DNA of 64,000 bases. It comes from Flavobacteriales bacterium UBA1494 (GTDB lineage: Bacteria; Bacteroidota; Bacteroidia; Flavobacteriales_E; Vicingaceae). The DNA is taken from NCBI GenBank assembly GCA_905182175.1, contig CAJJAT010000011.1, forward strand, positions 1 to 64,000, read 5' to 3'. Below, piece after piece: positions 48,841 through 57,923 of this stretch. Below the pieces are notes generated by a model that saw only the letters and a program-made list of their open reading frames with translations, was not told where the DNA came from and ran no database searches. The first letter of the stretch is position 1. Every line of letters starts with the position of its first letter. The position numbers and the translations under genes were made by a program.

Positions 48841-48865
48841 CATAAAGTTCTTTTTAGTTTTTAGG

Positions 48866-48895
48866 TTGCAATTGAATTGAAAAATAGTATTTTTG
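48866..48895 (+). promoter_or_regulatory. Bacteroidota promoter of tRNA-Gly
   Basis: TTG at 48866-48868, 19-nt spacer, then TATTTTTG at 48888-48895. Both boxes and spacing match the Bacteroidota housekeeping consensus TTG-N19-TAnnTTTG. Predicted start is about 7 nt beyond, upstream of the tRNA at 48934. Confidence 0.8.
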
Positions 48896-48933
48896 TCGCC
48901 CTCCTAAAAAGAGTAGTTCTTTAAAATAACAAT

Positions 48934-49005
<72 letters not shown>

Positions 49006-49141
49006 CGCGGTCTCCTTTAGAAGGAAACCTTTATGAAAAGTCAAAAAAATCATAAAAAGTTATTTAGTAGTAAAAATCCTTAGAATTTATTTTAAGGTAA
49101 AAGGAAGTGTCTTCTAAACGTAAGTTTGGAATTTACCAATT

Positions 49142-49226
49142 GCCCGGGTGGTGGAATTGGTAGACACGCAGGACTTAAAATCCTGTGGTCATTGCGACCG
49201 TGCCGGTTCGACCCCGGCTCCGGGTA
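49142..49226 (+). tRNA. tRNA-Leu (anticodon TAA)
   Basis: 85-nt type II tRNA with a long variable arm (GTGGTCATTGCGACC). Anticodon loop CTTAAAA with anticodon TAA; T arm GCCGG/CCGGC; discriminator A49226. TAAGTTTG at 49121-49128, 14 nt upstream, fits the -7 box. A terminator follows at 49231. Confidence 0.97.
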
Positions 49227-49230
49227 CTTT

Positions 49231-49261
49231 AAAGCCTCTTCAGAAATGGAGAGGCTTTTTT
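49231..49261 (+). terminator. Rho-independent terminator after tRNA-Leu
   Basis: AAAGCCTCTTC and GGAGAGGCTTT (49231-49241, 49248-49258) form an 11-bp stem with one G-T pair, followed by a T run to 49261. Confidence 0.85.
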
Positions 49262-49345
49262 GGTTACATAGCTTTCTTATAACTCATCTATTTTACCCAC
49301 CAACTATTAGGGACAATATTCGGGAATCAAGACTAAAAGTTATGT

Positions 49346-49504
49346 TTATGCATAAATATCGGTCAATCTGAAAAGGAAAAATTCGACATTTATCACACCT
49401 CTAAATCGTGATCTGAACGCTTTTATTTTCGCATTGAATAAGTCAACCAACGCATTAGTATCCCTGCTATCAAAACAGTTTAGTATTGTGTCGTAGTTTA
49501 TTTA
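49346..49504 (-). pseudogene. C-terminal remnant of an ISAon1/ISL3-type transposase
   Basis: On the minus strand the frame from ~49504 to the TAA at 49346 reads NYDTILNCFDSRDTNALVDL followed by FNAKIKAFRSRFRGVINVEF and FLFRLTDIYA. This matches the very characteristic end of ISAon1/ISL3-type DDE transposases (FNAKxKxFRxxFRGV, FFLFRL). Everything upstream is lost. Too short for ORF calling, so easily overlooked. Confidence 0.8.
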
Positions 49505-49617
49505 TGTTGTATTCATAATCAACGATATACGACAAAAATAAGAGAAAGCTTTTTTAATTACTATAAGGTTTAATTTTACTAAATCCTGTGTTTTCACTAA
49601 AAGTAAGCACCTCCTTT

Positions 49618-50828
49618 TTAGGCTGAGCTGAATTTTATCTGAAGTGATGGGTTAATTTCTTTCAACCAGTCTTCCTCTGGGTTTTCTAGTAACTTCATCA
49701 CATGAATATAATTGAATAAATGAAGGCGGCAAAAGCTTGCTAAATTAGATAATGACCATTTTCTCTTAATTTTTTTACGAATTACAGTCAAAAATAACTT
49801 TACAATTAAGGTACACAATATTTGGATTTTAATGGCATTTTCATTGTCATCCAAGAAGTATTTTAACGGAAAGTTCTGTTTTAGCTGCTTAAATAAAAGT
49901 TCTATTGACCATCGCTTTTTATAGATCATTGCAATATGTCCTGCATTCATTCCGATAAGGTTAGTGATAAATTCAAAGCAGCACTCGTTTTCACTATCCC
50001 ATTAAGCTATTCTTCTTAATTGAATCTTTTTTAGAAACTTTCCTTTTTCTTTTACATCAACCTCAATGATTTCACCTTTTAGTACTCCATCATCTAAATA
50101 ATCAGGGATTTCATTTTCAGCCACAGACTCAAAAGAGGCATTCTATTTTAGCCTTGTAACAAAGAGTACTCCGCTTGTAGTAAACTCATCAAAAGTTTTG
50201 TAATCATTTTAACTTTTATCAAAAACAGCAATCTTACCGAATTTAATTTTTATGTGCTTTGCAAAGCTTTTATCGTGAACATTTGCAGCGAATAACCAAA
50301 CAAAATGGGATAAATTTTCCTGTAAACTTATTTGTGTGTGAACTTTTATTTCGACTTTTTTTTGACCGTTTGATGGATTTCTACCAACACAACTAAGAAT
50401 TGATTTAAACAATGAAATTATACTAAAATCAATAATTTCTAGTCGATTTTCCCAAGCATACTATTGGCGGCTGTCCAAGATAATCAGACGATAGAAATTA
50501 AGTAACGAATAGTAAATTTCTTAAAAAAAACAAGACAACTTCTTCTTGCATTAGCATCACTTAAGGTGATTCTATGAGGCATGTTTTTGAGCTGAAAGTG
50601 ATTTGTTTTTCCTTTTAAACCTAACACCCCGGCAGCAACTTATTGAAGTAAACTACAATGAGAAATTGTGGAAAATAACATACTAATTAATTGATATGAA
50701 GTGCTAAACTTCTTAGTATAATGATCAGAATTATGTTTTCTAACTGCTGATTTTATCAAATCAAAATTAATTAAAGAAATCAGCTGTCCGAAAACATATT
50801 GTCCAAAAAAGTAGCCACTTTTATTCAT
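49618..50828 (-). pseudogene. Degenerate IS4-family transposase (DUF4372 N-terminus)
   Basis: A full-length but broken transposase. The N-terminal part starts at the ATG 50828 (MNKSGYFFGQYVFGQLISL, DUF4372-like) and stops at 50640. Homology continues through GVLGLKGKTNHFQL and MPHRITLSDANARRSC in a shifted frame. A second open block at 50209-50412 contains FKSILSCVGRNPSNGQKK and VWLFAANVHDKSFAK, and the C-terminal block at 49618-49950 has YKKRWSIELLFKQLKQNFPL, the IS4 YREK signature. At least three stops or frameshifts inactivate it. A 17-nt TTTTTCGGACACTAGTG at 50903-50919 might be part of the left terminal repeat; the right end was not found. Confidence 0.88.
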
Positions 50829-51105
50829 GTAATCTATGTTTCCAAAAACCAAATTACAATAAAGTGAGAAATCCATAATTGGAAATCCAGCTTTTAAAAA
50901 TATTTTTCGGACACTAGTGATTGAGTAACTATAATGCATATCAGTTATTAAAAATTAGAATGCCGAAATAAACCAAATAAAACTACAACATATAGGGTAT
51001 GAATATTCTTAATTCGTTAACCTTCATAAAATGCGTAAATACAGTAATGCGATAAAATCAAACGCTTTGGTTCCCTAATAATACATTAAACCATTTAATA
51101 TAAAC
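50829..51105. other. IS end and upstream flank, no gene
   Basis: Between the broken transposase and the stop of the AlkP fusion. Contains the upstream part of the IS element and ~110 bp of AT-rich sequence. No gene, and no terminator for the minus-strand gene at 51106, is evident. Confidence 0.5.
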
Positions 51106-53676
51106 TTACCCCATCTTATTTCGATGAAGCGATTGATCAATAACCCCTTTCATTTTTTGTAGATCCAAATTCAGCTCCGGTAAAAAAGCGTTTAGCTCAA
51201 AAATGACTTTTTGAGGTTCGTTTATTGCACATGAGTAATCAATAAATATGGTTTCTATGTGTAACTGACTCAACGTAGAACCTTTCACTTCTTCGAGTTG
51301 CTTTTTATAAAAGTCTACTAATTTAAAGGGATAGCTGCTCTTATCCTTGCCACTCATTTTGTGCTGAGAGGCAACAACTTCTTCTACTTTTCTTTCCATA
51401 AAGATGACCTTGTATCGAAAATGAGGCATCAAGAATTTAAGTTGAGGAGAAACTACTTTTACTACTTTTCCATTGGCTTCAAAAATCAACTTCCGATTAC
51501 TAGCGAGTTTTTTAATTCCTTCATGTTCTAAATAACCTTTTGGGTTACTATCATCCGCCTCTCGCTTCCCATCCGTAAAAACAGCAGCTCCTCCTTCGTG
51601 CAACAATTGCATCATCATTGAAGTACCCGATCTAGGAAGACCAGAAACAATGTAAATGGTGCCCCTTAAATTTTCAAGAAACTCTTTACTCACCTCCCTT
51701 TTCAAGGTTGCTTTTTCAATGTTTTTACTGTTGTAGTTGACAAATTCAGCTTCCGAAAAGTTAACTTGAACACCCTGTGATTCTAGATTTGCTAGGCGCT
51801 GCATCACCTTTCTACTTTTTGGCTTTTGCTTTAAACTAATGGAATAGGCTCGAAATGCATCTTCCAACAAATCCAACTTCACTAAGCTTTCTCCCAAGTA
51901 GAAATGAGCCGTTGGGTTAAAAAATTGACTGTTGATTGATTCTAAAAACAATTCAACGGCGTTCTCATAATCCTTACATCCAAAAGCAGATACACCCTTC
52001 AAATACAACAAACTTGAGTTTTCAGGAAAACGCTTTAAAACACGATTTATAAATTCATCTGCTCTTTTAAATTGCTTGTATTTAATTAAAACCTTAGCAA
52101 AACGCTGAGCAGAAAAAGGAGTATCTATTCTCCTTTTAAAGGCATTGTTTGCAATTTCTAACGCTGCGGATTTCTCATTTTTCTCTGCTAAAATAGATGA
52201 CTTTAACGCATTTAACTGCTGAATTTCGTTTTTAATCGATTTTTCCAGCCTTGCAATAATTTGAAGGGCATCATCGTATTTTTTCAATGCTTCGTATGCG
52301 ATGATTAATCGAAGACCAAAGCGAACTGAATTTTCCTTTTCAAACAACACTTCCAATATTGCAGCAGACTCTTTCGGTCGATTTGAACTTAAGTAAACAC
52401 GCGCTAAGTTAAAATCATTCTCAACTCTTGCTCTTTCCAGGGCTACCTCAGCTTTGTCATCGGGCTTTTCAATATAGCCCAGTTCAATTAACATTTCTAA
52501 CGCCTCTTTTGAGGAAGCAGAATCTAATTTCTCTTCAAATTCTCGTTCAATTAAGTCATCCCACGAGTTGATGTATTGAATATTTTTTTCTTTTTTGAAT
52601 ATGTTTAACAAGGGCTTGCCATCCATATCCTTACCCTGAGGCAAATCAAATAGGCTCAATAAAGTAGGAGCAATATCCAACAGCGTAGCCCCGAAAACCA
52701 ATTCATCCTTCTTTATGTCAGGCCCCATTGCAGCAAATACTCCATACGCTCTATGATCGTAAGCGGGAGCAGCAGCTTCCTTTGGAAGATTGAGCAAGCG
52801 ATTGAACCCTGATTCAAACCCGTGGTCAGAAATAAGCATAATCGTAGTGTCGTCATCCACTAAGTCGAGTATCCTTCCTAGCATCATATCATGAAAGCGA
52901 TAAGCGTTATTCACAACATCCTTATAAAGCTCAAATTGCTTATCGTCAATTCCTTTTATTTGTGGAGGATGAAACTTCATAAACCCGTGACAAAAATGGT
53001 CTATGTTATCATAATAGATGGCCATAAAATCCCAATCGGTATTGTCAATTAGCCAAGTTCCTGCATTATGAATCGTCGCGGCTTCAGCTAATATTTTTCC
53101 AACCGAGTTTAATCTTTTATCTTCTTCTTGATTCACTTGGCTGGCAAGCGGCACAAAAGGTAGAATATGCTCATCGGTAAGGTCTCCCGGGTGAACCCTC
53201 AACTTCGAAAAAGTCTCTGATGCTTTTTTCGGAAATACGGTTCCCGTAGCCATTGGCCATTTTTCTCCGTGCGGCTTAGAAGCTTTCTGGTAGAAATTTG
53301 AAACCATAACACCATTTACTGACTCAGCAGGGTGGCTAGGCCACCAACCAACCACATTGGTTTTCAATTTTTGATGACTTAGGATGTTCCAAATGGCAGC
53401 CGTTTTTCGAGAATTATTGCTAACAGGTCGCACACTGCCTGTTGAATAATCTGGCTCTGTGAATCCTAAAACTCCATGCTTATCAGCTAATTTTCCAGTT
53501 GCAATACTAGACCACAGCATAGGAGAAAAAACCGGTTCTAGTGTTGCTAATTTTCCAGATACCCCGTTCTCAACTACTCTTTTTAGCGCTGGCATTTGAC
53601 CACTCTCCATCAGTGGATTGATTACATCCCAATCAGCCGCATCCCAGCCAATTAGTAGTACTTTAGGTTTTGGCAT
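51106..53676 (-). CDS. Alkaline-phosphatase-superfamily / TPR / sulfotransferase fusion protein
   Basis: Three domains in one 856-residue chain. Residues 1-~375 are a type I phosphodiesterase/AlkP-superfamily domain: metal Asp D12 (LLIGWDAADWD), nucleophile region PVFSPMLWSSIATGK, YDNIDHFCHGFMKFHPP, LISDHGFES and a late His (YDHRAYG), so all metal-site motifs look present. Residues ~410-650 are TPR repeats (YLSSNRPKESAAILEVLFEK, YLKGVSAFGCKDYENAVELF, YLGESLVKLDLLEDAFRAYS). Residues ~670-856 are a sulfotransferase-like domain with P-loop GLPRSGTSMMM (G679-) and VIFMERKVEEVVASQHKM, the 3'-phosphate motif. No signal peptide, so probably cytosolic. Directly upstream are a 73-codon ORF (14-nt overlap) and a T9SS protein gene. 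Confidence 0.9.
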   Translation of the reverse strand: MPKPKVLLIGWDAADWDVINPLMESGQMPALKRVVENGVSGKLATLEPVFSPMLWSSIATGKLADKHGVLGFTEPDYSTGSVRPVSNNSRKTAAIWNILSHQKLKTNVVGWWPSHPAESVNGVMVSNFYQKASKPHGEKWPMATGTVFPKKASETFSKLRVHPGDLTDEHILPFVPLASQVNQEEDKRLNSVGKILAEAATIHNAGTWLIDNTDWDFMAIYYDNIDHFCHGFMKFHPPQIKGIDDKQFELYKDVVNNAYRFHDMMLGRILDLVDDDTTIMLISDHGFESGFNRLLNLPKEAAAPAYDHRAYGVFAAMGPDIKKDELVFGATLLDIAPTLLSLFDLPQGKDMDGKPLLNIFKKEKNIQYINSWDDLIEREFEEKLDSASSKEALEMLIELGYIEKPDDKAEVALERARVENDFNLARVYLSSNRPKESAAILEVLFEKENSVRFGLRLIIAYEALKKYDDALQIIARLEKSIKNEIQQLNALKSSILAEKNEKSAALEIANNAFKRRIDTPFSAQRFAKVLIKYKQFKRADEFINRVLKRFPENSSLLYLKGVSAFGCKDYENAVELFLESINSQFFNPTAHFYLGESLVKLDLLEDAFRAYSISLKQKPKSRKVMQRLANLESQGVQVNFSEAEFVNYNSKNIEKATLKREVSKEFLENLRGTIYIVSGLPRSGTSMMMQLLHEGGAAVFTDGKREADDSNPKGYLEHEGIKKLASNRKLIFEANGKVVKVVSPQLKFLMPHFRYKVIFMERKVEEVVASQHKMSGKDKSSYPFKLVDFYKKQLEEVKGSTLSQLHIETIFIDYSCAINEPQKVIFELNAFLPELNLDLQKMKGVIDQSLHRNKMG

Positions 53677-53884
53677 GTTTTTTAGAAATAGATTTTACTT
53701 TTTGCCATGCTTGATGACCAACAGAACCTAATGCAAGAAAAGCCAATGAACCCTTCTCAGAAACTTCAATAGCCTCTCCTCGCTCGTTTACAAGAAACAC
53801 TTCGTTGTTAAACTCCTTCACAACAAATTTAGATTCTCCTTCTAATTTAGTTGGTTTCCAACCAAAACTTTTTTCTCGTGACAC
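53663..53884 (-). CDS. Tiny overlapping ORF with C-terminal hydrophobic/basic tail
   Basis: A 73-codon ORF opening with GTG at 53884, which overlaps the end of the T9SS gene by 38 nt, and ending 14 nt inside the AlkP fusion gene. It encodes a polar N-terminus (SFGWKPTKLEG, NEVFLVNERGEAIEV) and the hydrophobic segment KGSLAFLALGSVGHQAWQ (44-61) followed by KVKSISKKHAK. The tail is reminiscent of PEP-CTERM-type helices (small hydrophobic helix then basic end) but lacks the PEP motif. Position and double overlap favour a real, coupled gene; the GTG start and absent homologue recognition make it uncertain. Confidence 0.6.
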   Translation of the reverse strand: MSREKSFGWKPTKLEGESKFVVKEFNNEVFLVNERGEAIEVSEKGSLAFLALGSVGHQAWQKVKSISKKHAKT

Positions 53885-54800
53885 CCGTTGAGTTTCTAAT
53901 TTCTACTATATAAATTCCTTCTAAGTTCCCTTGCACTGCAACTTGCTTTTGACCGCCAATTATTTCAGACTGCAATAGTTTTCCGCCCAAATCGAAAATG
54001 GATAATACTGAATTTGAGGCTAACTCTGAATTAATTGTTATTCTACCGTTAGAAGCAAAATAATCAAGGTCACTTTTTAAATTTTGACTTGATAGACCCA
54101 CAGCAGAGCCCGTATCGCCTGCTAGTATTGGTGTGTTTGGTGTGGTTTCGTAAGCGAAATCTTTGATTGTAATAGAATCTGAATTACTACTCATATCTAA
54201 CCTTAACCAGCCATAATGAATTGATGTTCCAATAGTAAACTTTACACCCATAAATTTATCCCCACTCCCTGGAAACTGACCAACACTAACTGTGGATGTT
54301 GTAGTTGGTCCATTTATTACTGCTTTACCACCTATTAAAACACCATTGAAAGCTGAAGATGTACTAGTAGTACTAGTTGTAGAATTCCCGTTTGACCAGT
54401 TATTCAAACTATTGTTAATGTTTGCATTTAAGTTCAATGCGGCAGCTACATACGTTGAATTAGTCGATGTTGTAGAACCCGTGGTTGTACTCGAATTACT
54501 ATTCATGATGTTAATGGAAGCATTGACAAGAGAATCAACTTCTGCTCCTTGCACATTAATAATAACTCCGGTTGAGGTTGTTAAGTAATCGATAAACTCA
54601 ATTCTTCCTTCTAAAATTCCATCATTGTTTAAATCAATATCAAAGTAGTCTCCATTGTTCACTAAAATTGTGTCATTAACATTGGTGTAAGCTACTTGAG
54701 CAGAAGCATCGAGAGCAACAACAGAAGCTGCTAAAGCAGAATAATGCTTTAATTTTGACTTCGTAATTCTTTTTTTTACAGAATATTTATTTTTTTCCAT
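53847..54800 (-). CDS. Ser/Thr-rich T9SS-sorted surface protein
   Basis: A 317-residue secreted protein with an N-terminal segment KHYSALAASVVALDASAQVA, an unusual basic plus hydrophobic signal. A conserved-looking block NDTILVNNGDYFDIDLNNDG follows, then a low-complexity Ser/Thr/Asn-rich stretch (residues ~96-150, with NSSTTTGSTTSTNST and NSTTSTTSTSS). HYGWLRLDM and DFAYETTPNTPILAG form a further conserved pair that I associate with PEP-CTERM-like proteins. The last ~75 residues (TINSELASNSVLSIFDLGGK, GIYIVEIRNSTGVTRKKFWL) are a T9SS type A domain, although the usual PNP motif is missing. Overlaps the tiny ORF downstream. Confidence 0.85.
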   Translation of the reverse strand: MEKNKYSVKKRITKSKLKHYSALAASVVALDASAQVAYTNVNDTILVNNGDYFDIDLNNDGILEGRIEFIDYLTTSTGVIINVQGAEVDSLVNASINIMNSNSSTTTGSTTSTNSTYVAAALNLNANINNSLNNWSNGNSTTSTTSTSSAFNGVLIGGKAVINGPTTTSTVSVGQFPGSGDKFMGVKFTIGTSIHYGWLRLDMSSNSDSITIKDFAYETTPNTPILAGDTGSAVGLSSQNLKSDLDYFASNGRITINSELASNSVLSIFDLGGKLLQSEIIGGQKQVAVQGNLEGIYIVEIRNSTGVTRKKFWLETN

Positions 54801-55218
54801 CTTAGAAGTATTTACATAAAAATAGTTATTATTCTTTTAGAAATTAAACGAAGCACTATTTTTTAACCTAGCGCACCAAAAATAGATTTAATTAATTTAA
54901 AATGATACAATTAATTCAAAAATGAAATCGTCAGTGCACTACTATTTACTACTAGATTTTACTGTGGTGTATTCAATAAATAGAATAAAAACAATCACTT
55001 GGATAGTTTCGATACTTAAAGAACAGCAAAATTCTCAGCTACTTAAGAATCCTTAACGGGTCTTCAATCGGTTACTTAAGATCATAAAAGAGCAGATTCA
55101 GACACCAAGAACGACGATTTTCAACAATCTTGATTCACTGCAATGACATTCGCTTTCCAAAATAAATTAAGCTAACTTCCGACTGCTTTTAAAGAGGAAG
55201 ATATCTTAATTATACTAT
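54801..55218. other. Non-coding gap, promoter side of the T9SS/AlkP unit
   Basis: 418 bp between the T9SS gene (minus) and the CocE hydrolase stop (minus). AT-rich; no ORF, RNA or terminator recognised. Two CTTAAG palindromes near 55045 and 55075. It must contain the promoter of the 51106-54800 unit. Confidence 0.5.
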
Positions 55219-57105
55219 CTATTTGGCAACTATTGGAAGCTTTATTGTTGATGTATACTCCGCAGAATGATGTACCTTGTTGCGCGCAACTACAGCTACT
55301 TTTTCATCGTAGTTATTGCCTCCAGTATTCAAATTACGAGCAAAGCGAGGAAAGTTACTGCTCGATATTTCAATTCGAATTTGGTGTCCTTTTTTGAAAA
55401 AATTACTTGTCGACATGGGGGTTAAGTCTACTTGATAGACCTCATCTTTATCCATAAAGACTTCCTTGTCATAGCCTTCTCGATATCTCACTCTTTGTAT
55501 CGTTTCGTCTAAATTATAGGCTGTTCCGTCAGGATATACATCAATTAGCTTAATGGTAAAATCCGTGTCTTTTGCATCTGAAGAAACAAAGAGGGTAGAT
55601 TCAATAAAACCTGAAATTTCAACCCCTTCCTCCAGAGCATCTGTGGTATAGACCAAAATATCATTTCTGGTTTCCATTTGCTGCTGATCGAAAGATCCTC
55701 CTTTAATTGCATTGCCGGTGCAACACACATTACCCCCGTATGAGGGAACAGGTTTCATCGGATCATAGACGAAACTATCTGCTTGAGCAGATACCGCTTT
55801 TGATGTTGTTAACTTCCCATCTCCAAAAAGGGTATTGGCACTGCCATTGCTTGTTAAGTAATAGGTTGTCAGTTTTGCTTTTTTAGGCGGCCAAGTTTCT
55901 GAGGTTTGCCATTCGTTACTCCCCATGGTGTAGTATTGCACCCTTGGCGTTTTCGCCTTAAAATCGTTTTTTTTGTCTTTTAACCACAAGTCTAACCAGT
56001 CATAAATTTGCTCTTCATAGTTAAGCCTTGCGTCGCCGACACTGCGCTCACCAACAATTGTATTTTCGGTTGCTCGGGTATAACCGCAGTGCAACGTTGG
56101 TGCAATAATCAAATATTGATTTTCTCTAATACTTGCATCTTTGGTGTTGTTCCGAACATGATTAAACAACGCAAGATTTGGAGTGATGGACACATCATAC
56201 CAGGAAGTAAACCAGAAGCTGGGTACACCAATCTCCATATTATCATGATAAATTCCTCCTTTAAACCAAGCTTCATCATTTGGCTTACGGCGTATCATTT
56301 TATCAAAAATCTCATTTTTCCCATTTATATTTTTTAAAATATCCTGAATTGGCAAATGCTTCAGGGCTTCGGCCATATCCACTTTCGGATTTTCGGGTGC
56401 TAAGTCGTAAAACCGAGAAATCCGAATCAAATCCTCTTGAGTTGCTCCTGCAGGAATTCGTGGTTTAAATTTATCGTGCTCTACACCATACAACCAAGAA
56501 AAGAACAACATCTGTTCTGCACCACCACGGTACCAATTCCCTTGTTCATTAATTTTACCGATTCGACCAACACCTGCCCCATACCCTTGTGGAACCATTG
56601 CCGCATGAGAAGGATGGTCTAAAGCACCAACTGCCATTTGCCACTCTGCAGTAGAAGAACATCCTATCGTGCCAATTTTGCCATTCGACCAAGGTTGGTC
56701 TTTCATCCATGTAAATGCATCATAACCATCCGTTAGCGGAACACCTAAAATATCCCACTCCCCTTCTGAAAAATAGCGACCCCGTTCATTTTGAACAACA
56801 TAAGCATATCCTTTTTTAACTGCTTCTAATGCCCTCTTCGCCGTTCTTGTGCGTTGTTCTCCATCTCCCCAAGAATTAAAATTATACGGAGTGCGCGAAA
56901 AAATAATGGGTACTTTTTGATCTGTTTTCGGTCGATATATATCCGTTGCTAAACGAATCCCATCTCGCATTGGCATCATTATTTTTTGATCTACAATCGC
57001 AAGCTCTTCCAATTCTTGAAGAATGTTGTCTTGAGCTTGAAGGCTAAAACTACTTACCAAAAAATACGTGAGCACAAAAGAGAAAAAGAGCAGGCATTTC
57101 TTCAT
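55219..57105 (-). CDS. CocE/NonD family hydrolase (secreted)
   Basis: An alpha/beta hydrolase of the CocE/X-Pro dipeptidyl-peptidase class with a signal peptide ([20 protein letters not shown] ending in QAQ). The nucleophile is S150 in [17 protein letters not shown], with [10 protein letters not shown] and the cap region following, and the C-terminal jelly-roll domain (residues ~430-628; [40 protein letters not shown]) that is family typical. Such enzymes cut esters or peptides with acyl or prolyl groups; substrate unknown. ATG 57105 opens the signal peptide and replaces the upstream ATG 57165. Confidence 0.92.
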   Translation of the reverse strand: MKKCLLFFSFVLTYFLVSSFSLQAQDNILQELEELAIVDQKIMMPMRDGIRLATDIYRPKTDQKVPIIFSRTPYNFNSWGDGEQRTRTAKRALEAVKKGYAYVVQNERGRYFSEGEWDILGVPLTDGYDAFTWMKDQPWSNGKIGTIGCSSTAEWQMAVGALDHPSHAAMVPQGYGAGVGRIGKINEQGNWYRGGAEQMLFFSWLYGVEHDKFKPRIPAGATQEDLIRISRFYDLAPENPKVDMAEALKHLPIQDILKNINGKNEIFDKMIRRKPNDEAWFKGGIYHDNMEIGVPSFWFTSWYDVSITPNLALFNHVRNNTKDASIRENQYLIIAPTLHCGYTRATENTIVGERSVGDARLNYEEQIYDWLDLWLKDKKNDFKAKTPRVQYYTMGSNEWQTSETWPPKKAKLTTYYLTSNGSANTLFGDGKLTTSKAVSAQADSFVYDPMKPVPSYGGNVCCTGNAIKGGSFDQQQMETRNDILVYTTDALEEGVEISGFIESTLFVSSDAKDTDFTIKLIDVYPDGTAYNLDETIQRVRYREGYDKEVFMDKDEVYQVDLTPMSTSNFFKKGHQIRIEISSSNFPRFARNLNTGGNNYDEKVAVVARNKVHHSAEYTSTIKLPIVAK

Positions 57106-57323
57106 TTTATATTTGATTTGATGTAAGGACTTTATGAAAGCAAACATCCTATCGATGAAATGCAATGTCCTTTAAAAGGCAAGGTAGCCAAAACTTTTTA
57201 TTCAAAGGGATGTATATCCGCTACAAAAGGGTGTAATTTGTTCCTCTTGTGAGCGACGTTTATTTTAGAAAAAGCCCTTAAAGTTTCTTACGGAAGAACA
57301 TTCAGATTTCATTACCTTAAAAG

Positions 57324-57923
57324 TTAGGGGACCATAAAAGAGGATTCCCAATCCGTATCTTTCTTTACAAATTGACATCTGACATGATGTTCTCCATTTA
57401 GTTGAAGCGCCTCTATTTCCGAAGGTATTACTTCTAAAATCACAAAATGTGCATCATCCATCGAAGAAGACCAACGGTAGCCTTCCTCTTTATTTTCTAT
57501 GAGTTTTCCAGGCGCAAGTTCTGTTGTATACGCTTTGTCACTGGCCCCTTTTACTCCTGGCCAATATTTTTTAGTTAATTCGTTTTGCTGATGAATCGTA
57601 ACCTTTCCCGAGACTCGGACTTGTAGCTTTTTTCTGTCGTTGTAGAACAAAATATTGGCTGACGTATTCGATTGAACCTCTTTCACCTTCTCACTTCGGG
57701 CGTCTGTATAAATTAAGAAACTAGCATTCGCTGTAAACTTTCGCAAAACAACCCAACGACTATTTACATTGCCCTCGTTAGAAGTAGAAAGCACCACGTA
57801 TCTAAACGAATGGCGCTTAACAGTGCAAGCTTTTTCAAATTCATCGGTTAAGACTTTCCAAATTTGGTCTAAATTATTCTCAGGTTCAATCAACGTTTTC
57901 AACGGCATGTTTTTTAAGGGCAT
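57324..57923 (-). CDS. Pyridoxamine 5'-phosphate oxidase family flavoprotein
   Basis: A split-barrel FMN-binding protein of the PNPOx-like superfamily. RYVVLSTSNEGNVNSRWVVL corresponds to the FMN phosphate-binding strand pair, and LIYTDARSEKVKEVQSNTSA to the second binding strand. LQVRVSGKVTI is the dimer-face strand. A conserved WPGVKGASDKAY block and GYRWSSSMDDAHFVILEVIP follow. It is not the canonical PdxH (no RRxxE tail); more likely a general flavin oxidoreductase or heme-utilisation-like member. Start 57923 or 57908 cannot be distinguished. It overlaps the upstream DUF2237 gene. Confidence 0.82.
   Translation of the reverse strand: MPLKNMPLKTLIEPENNLDQIWKVLTDEFEKACTVKRHSFRYVVLSTSNEGNVNSRWVVLRKFTANASFLIYTDARSEKVKEVQSNTSANILFYNDRKKLQVRVSGKVTIHQQNELTKKYWPGVKGASDKAYTTELAPGKLIENKEEGYRWSSSMDDAHFVILEVIPSEIEALQLNGEHHVRCQFVKKDTDWESSFMVP

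Noticed and set aside
49126-49371. 81-codon plus-strand ORF
   Set aside because: Runs through tRNA-Leu and its terminator; a chance frame.
54292-54588. 98-codon plus-strand ORF
   Set aside because: Antisense of the Ser/Thr-rich low-complexity part of the T9SS gene, whose simple codons leave an open frame by chance.
56008-56337. 109-codon plus-strand ORF in the CocE gene
   Set aside because: Antisense shadow over a strongly conserved region of the hydrolase.
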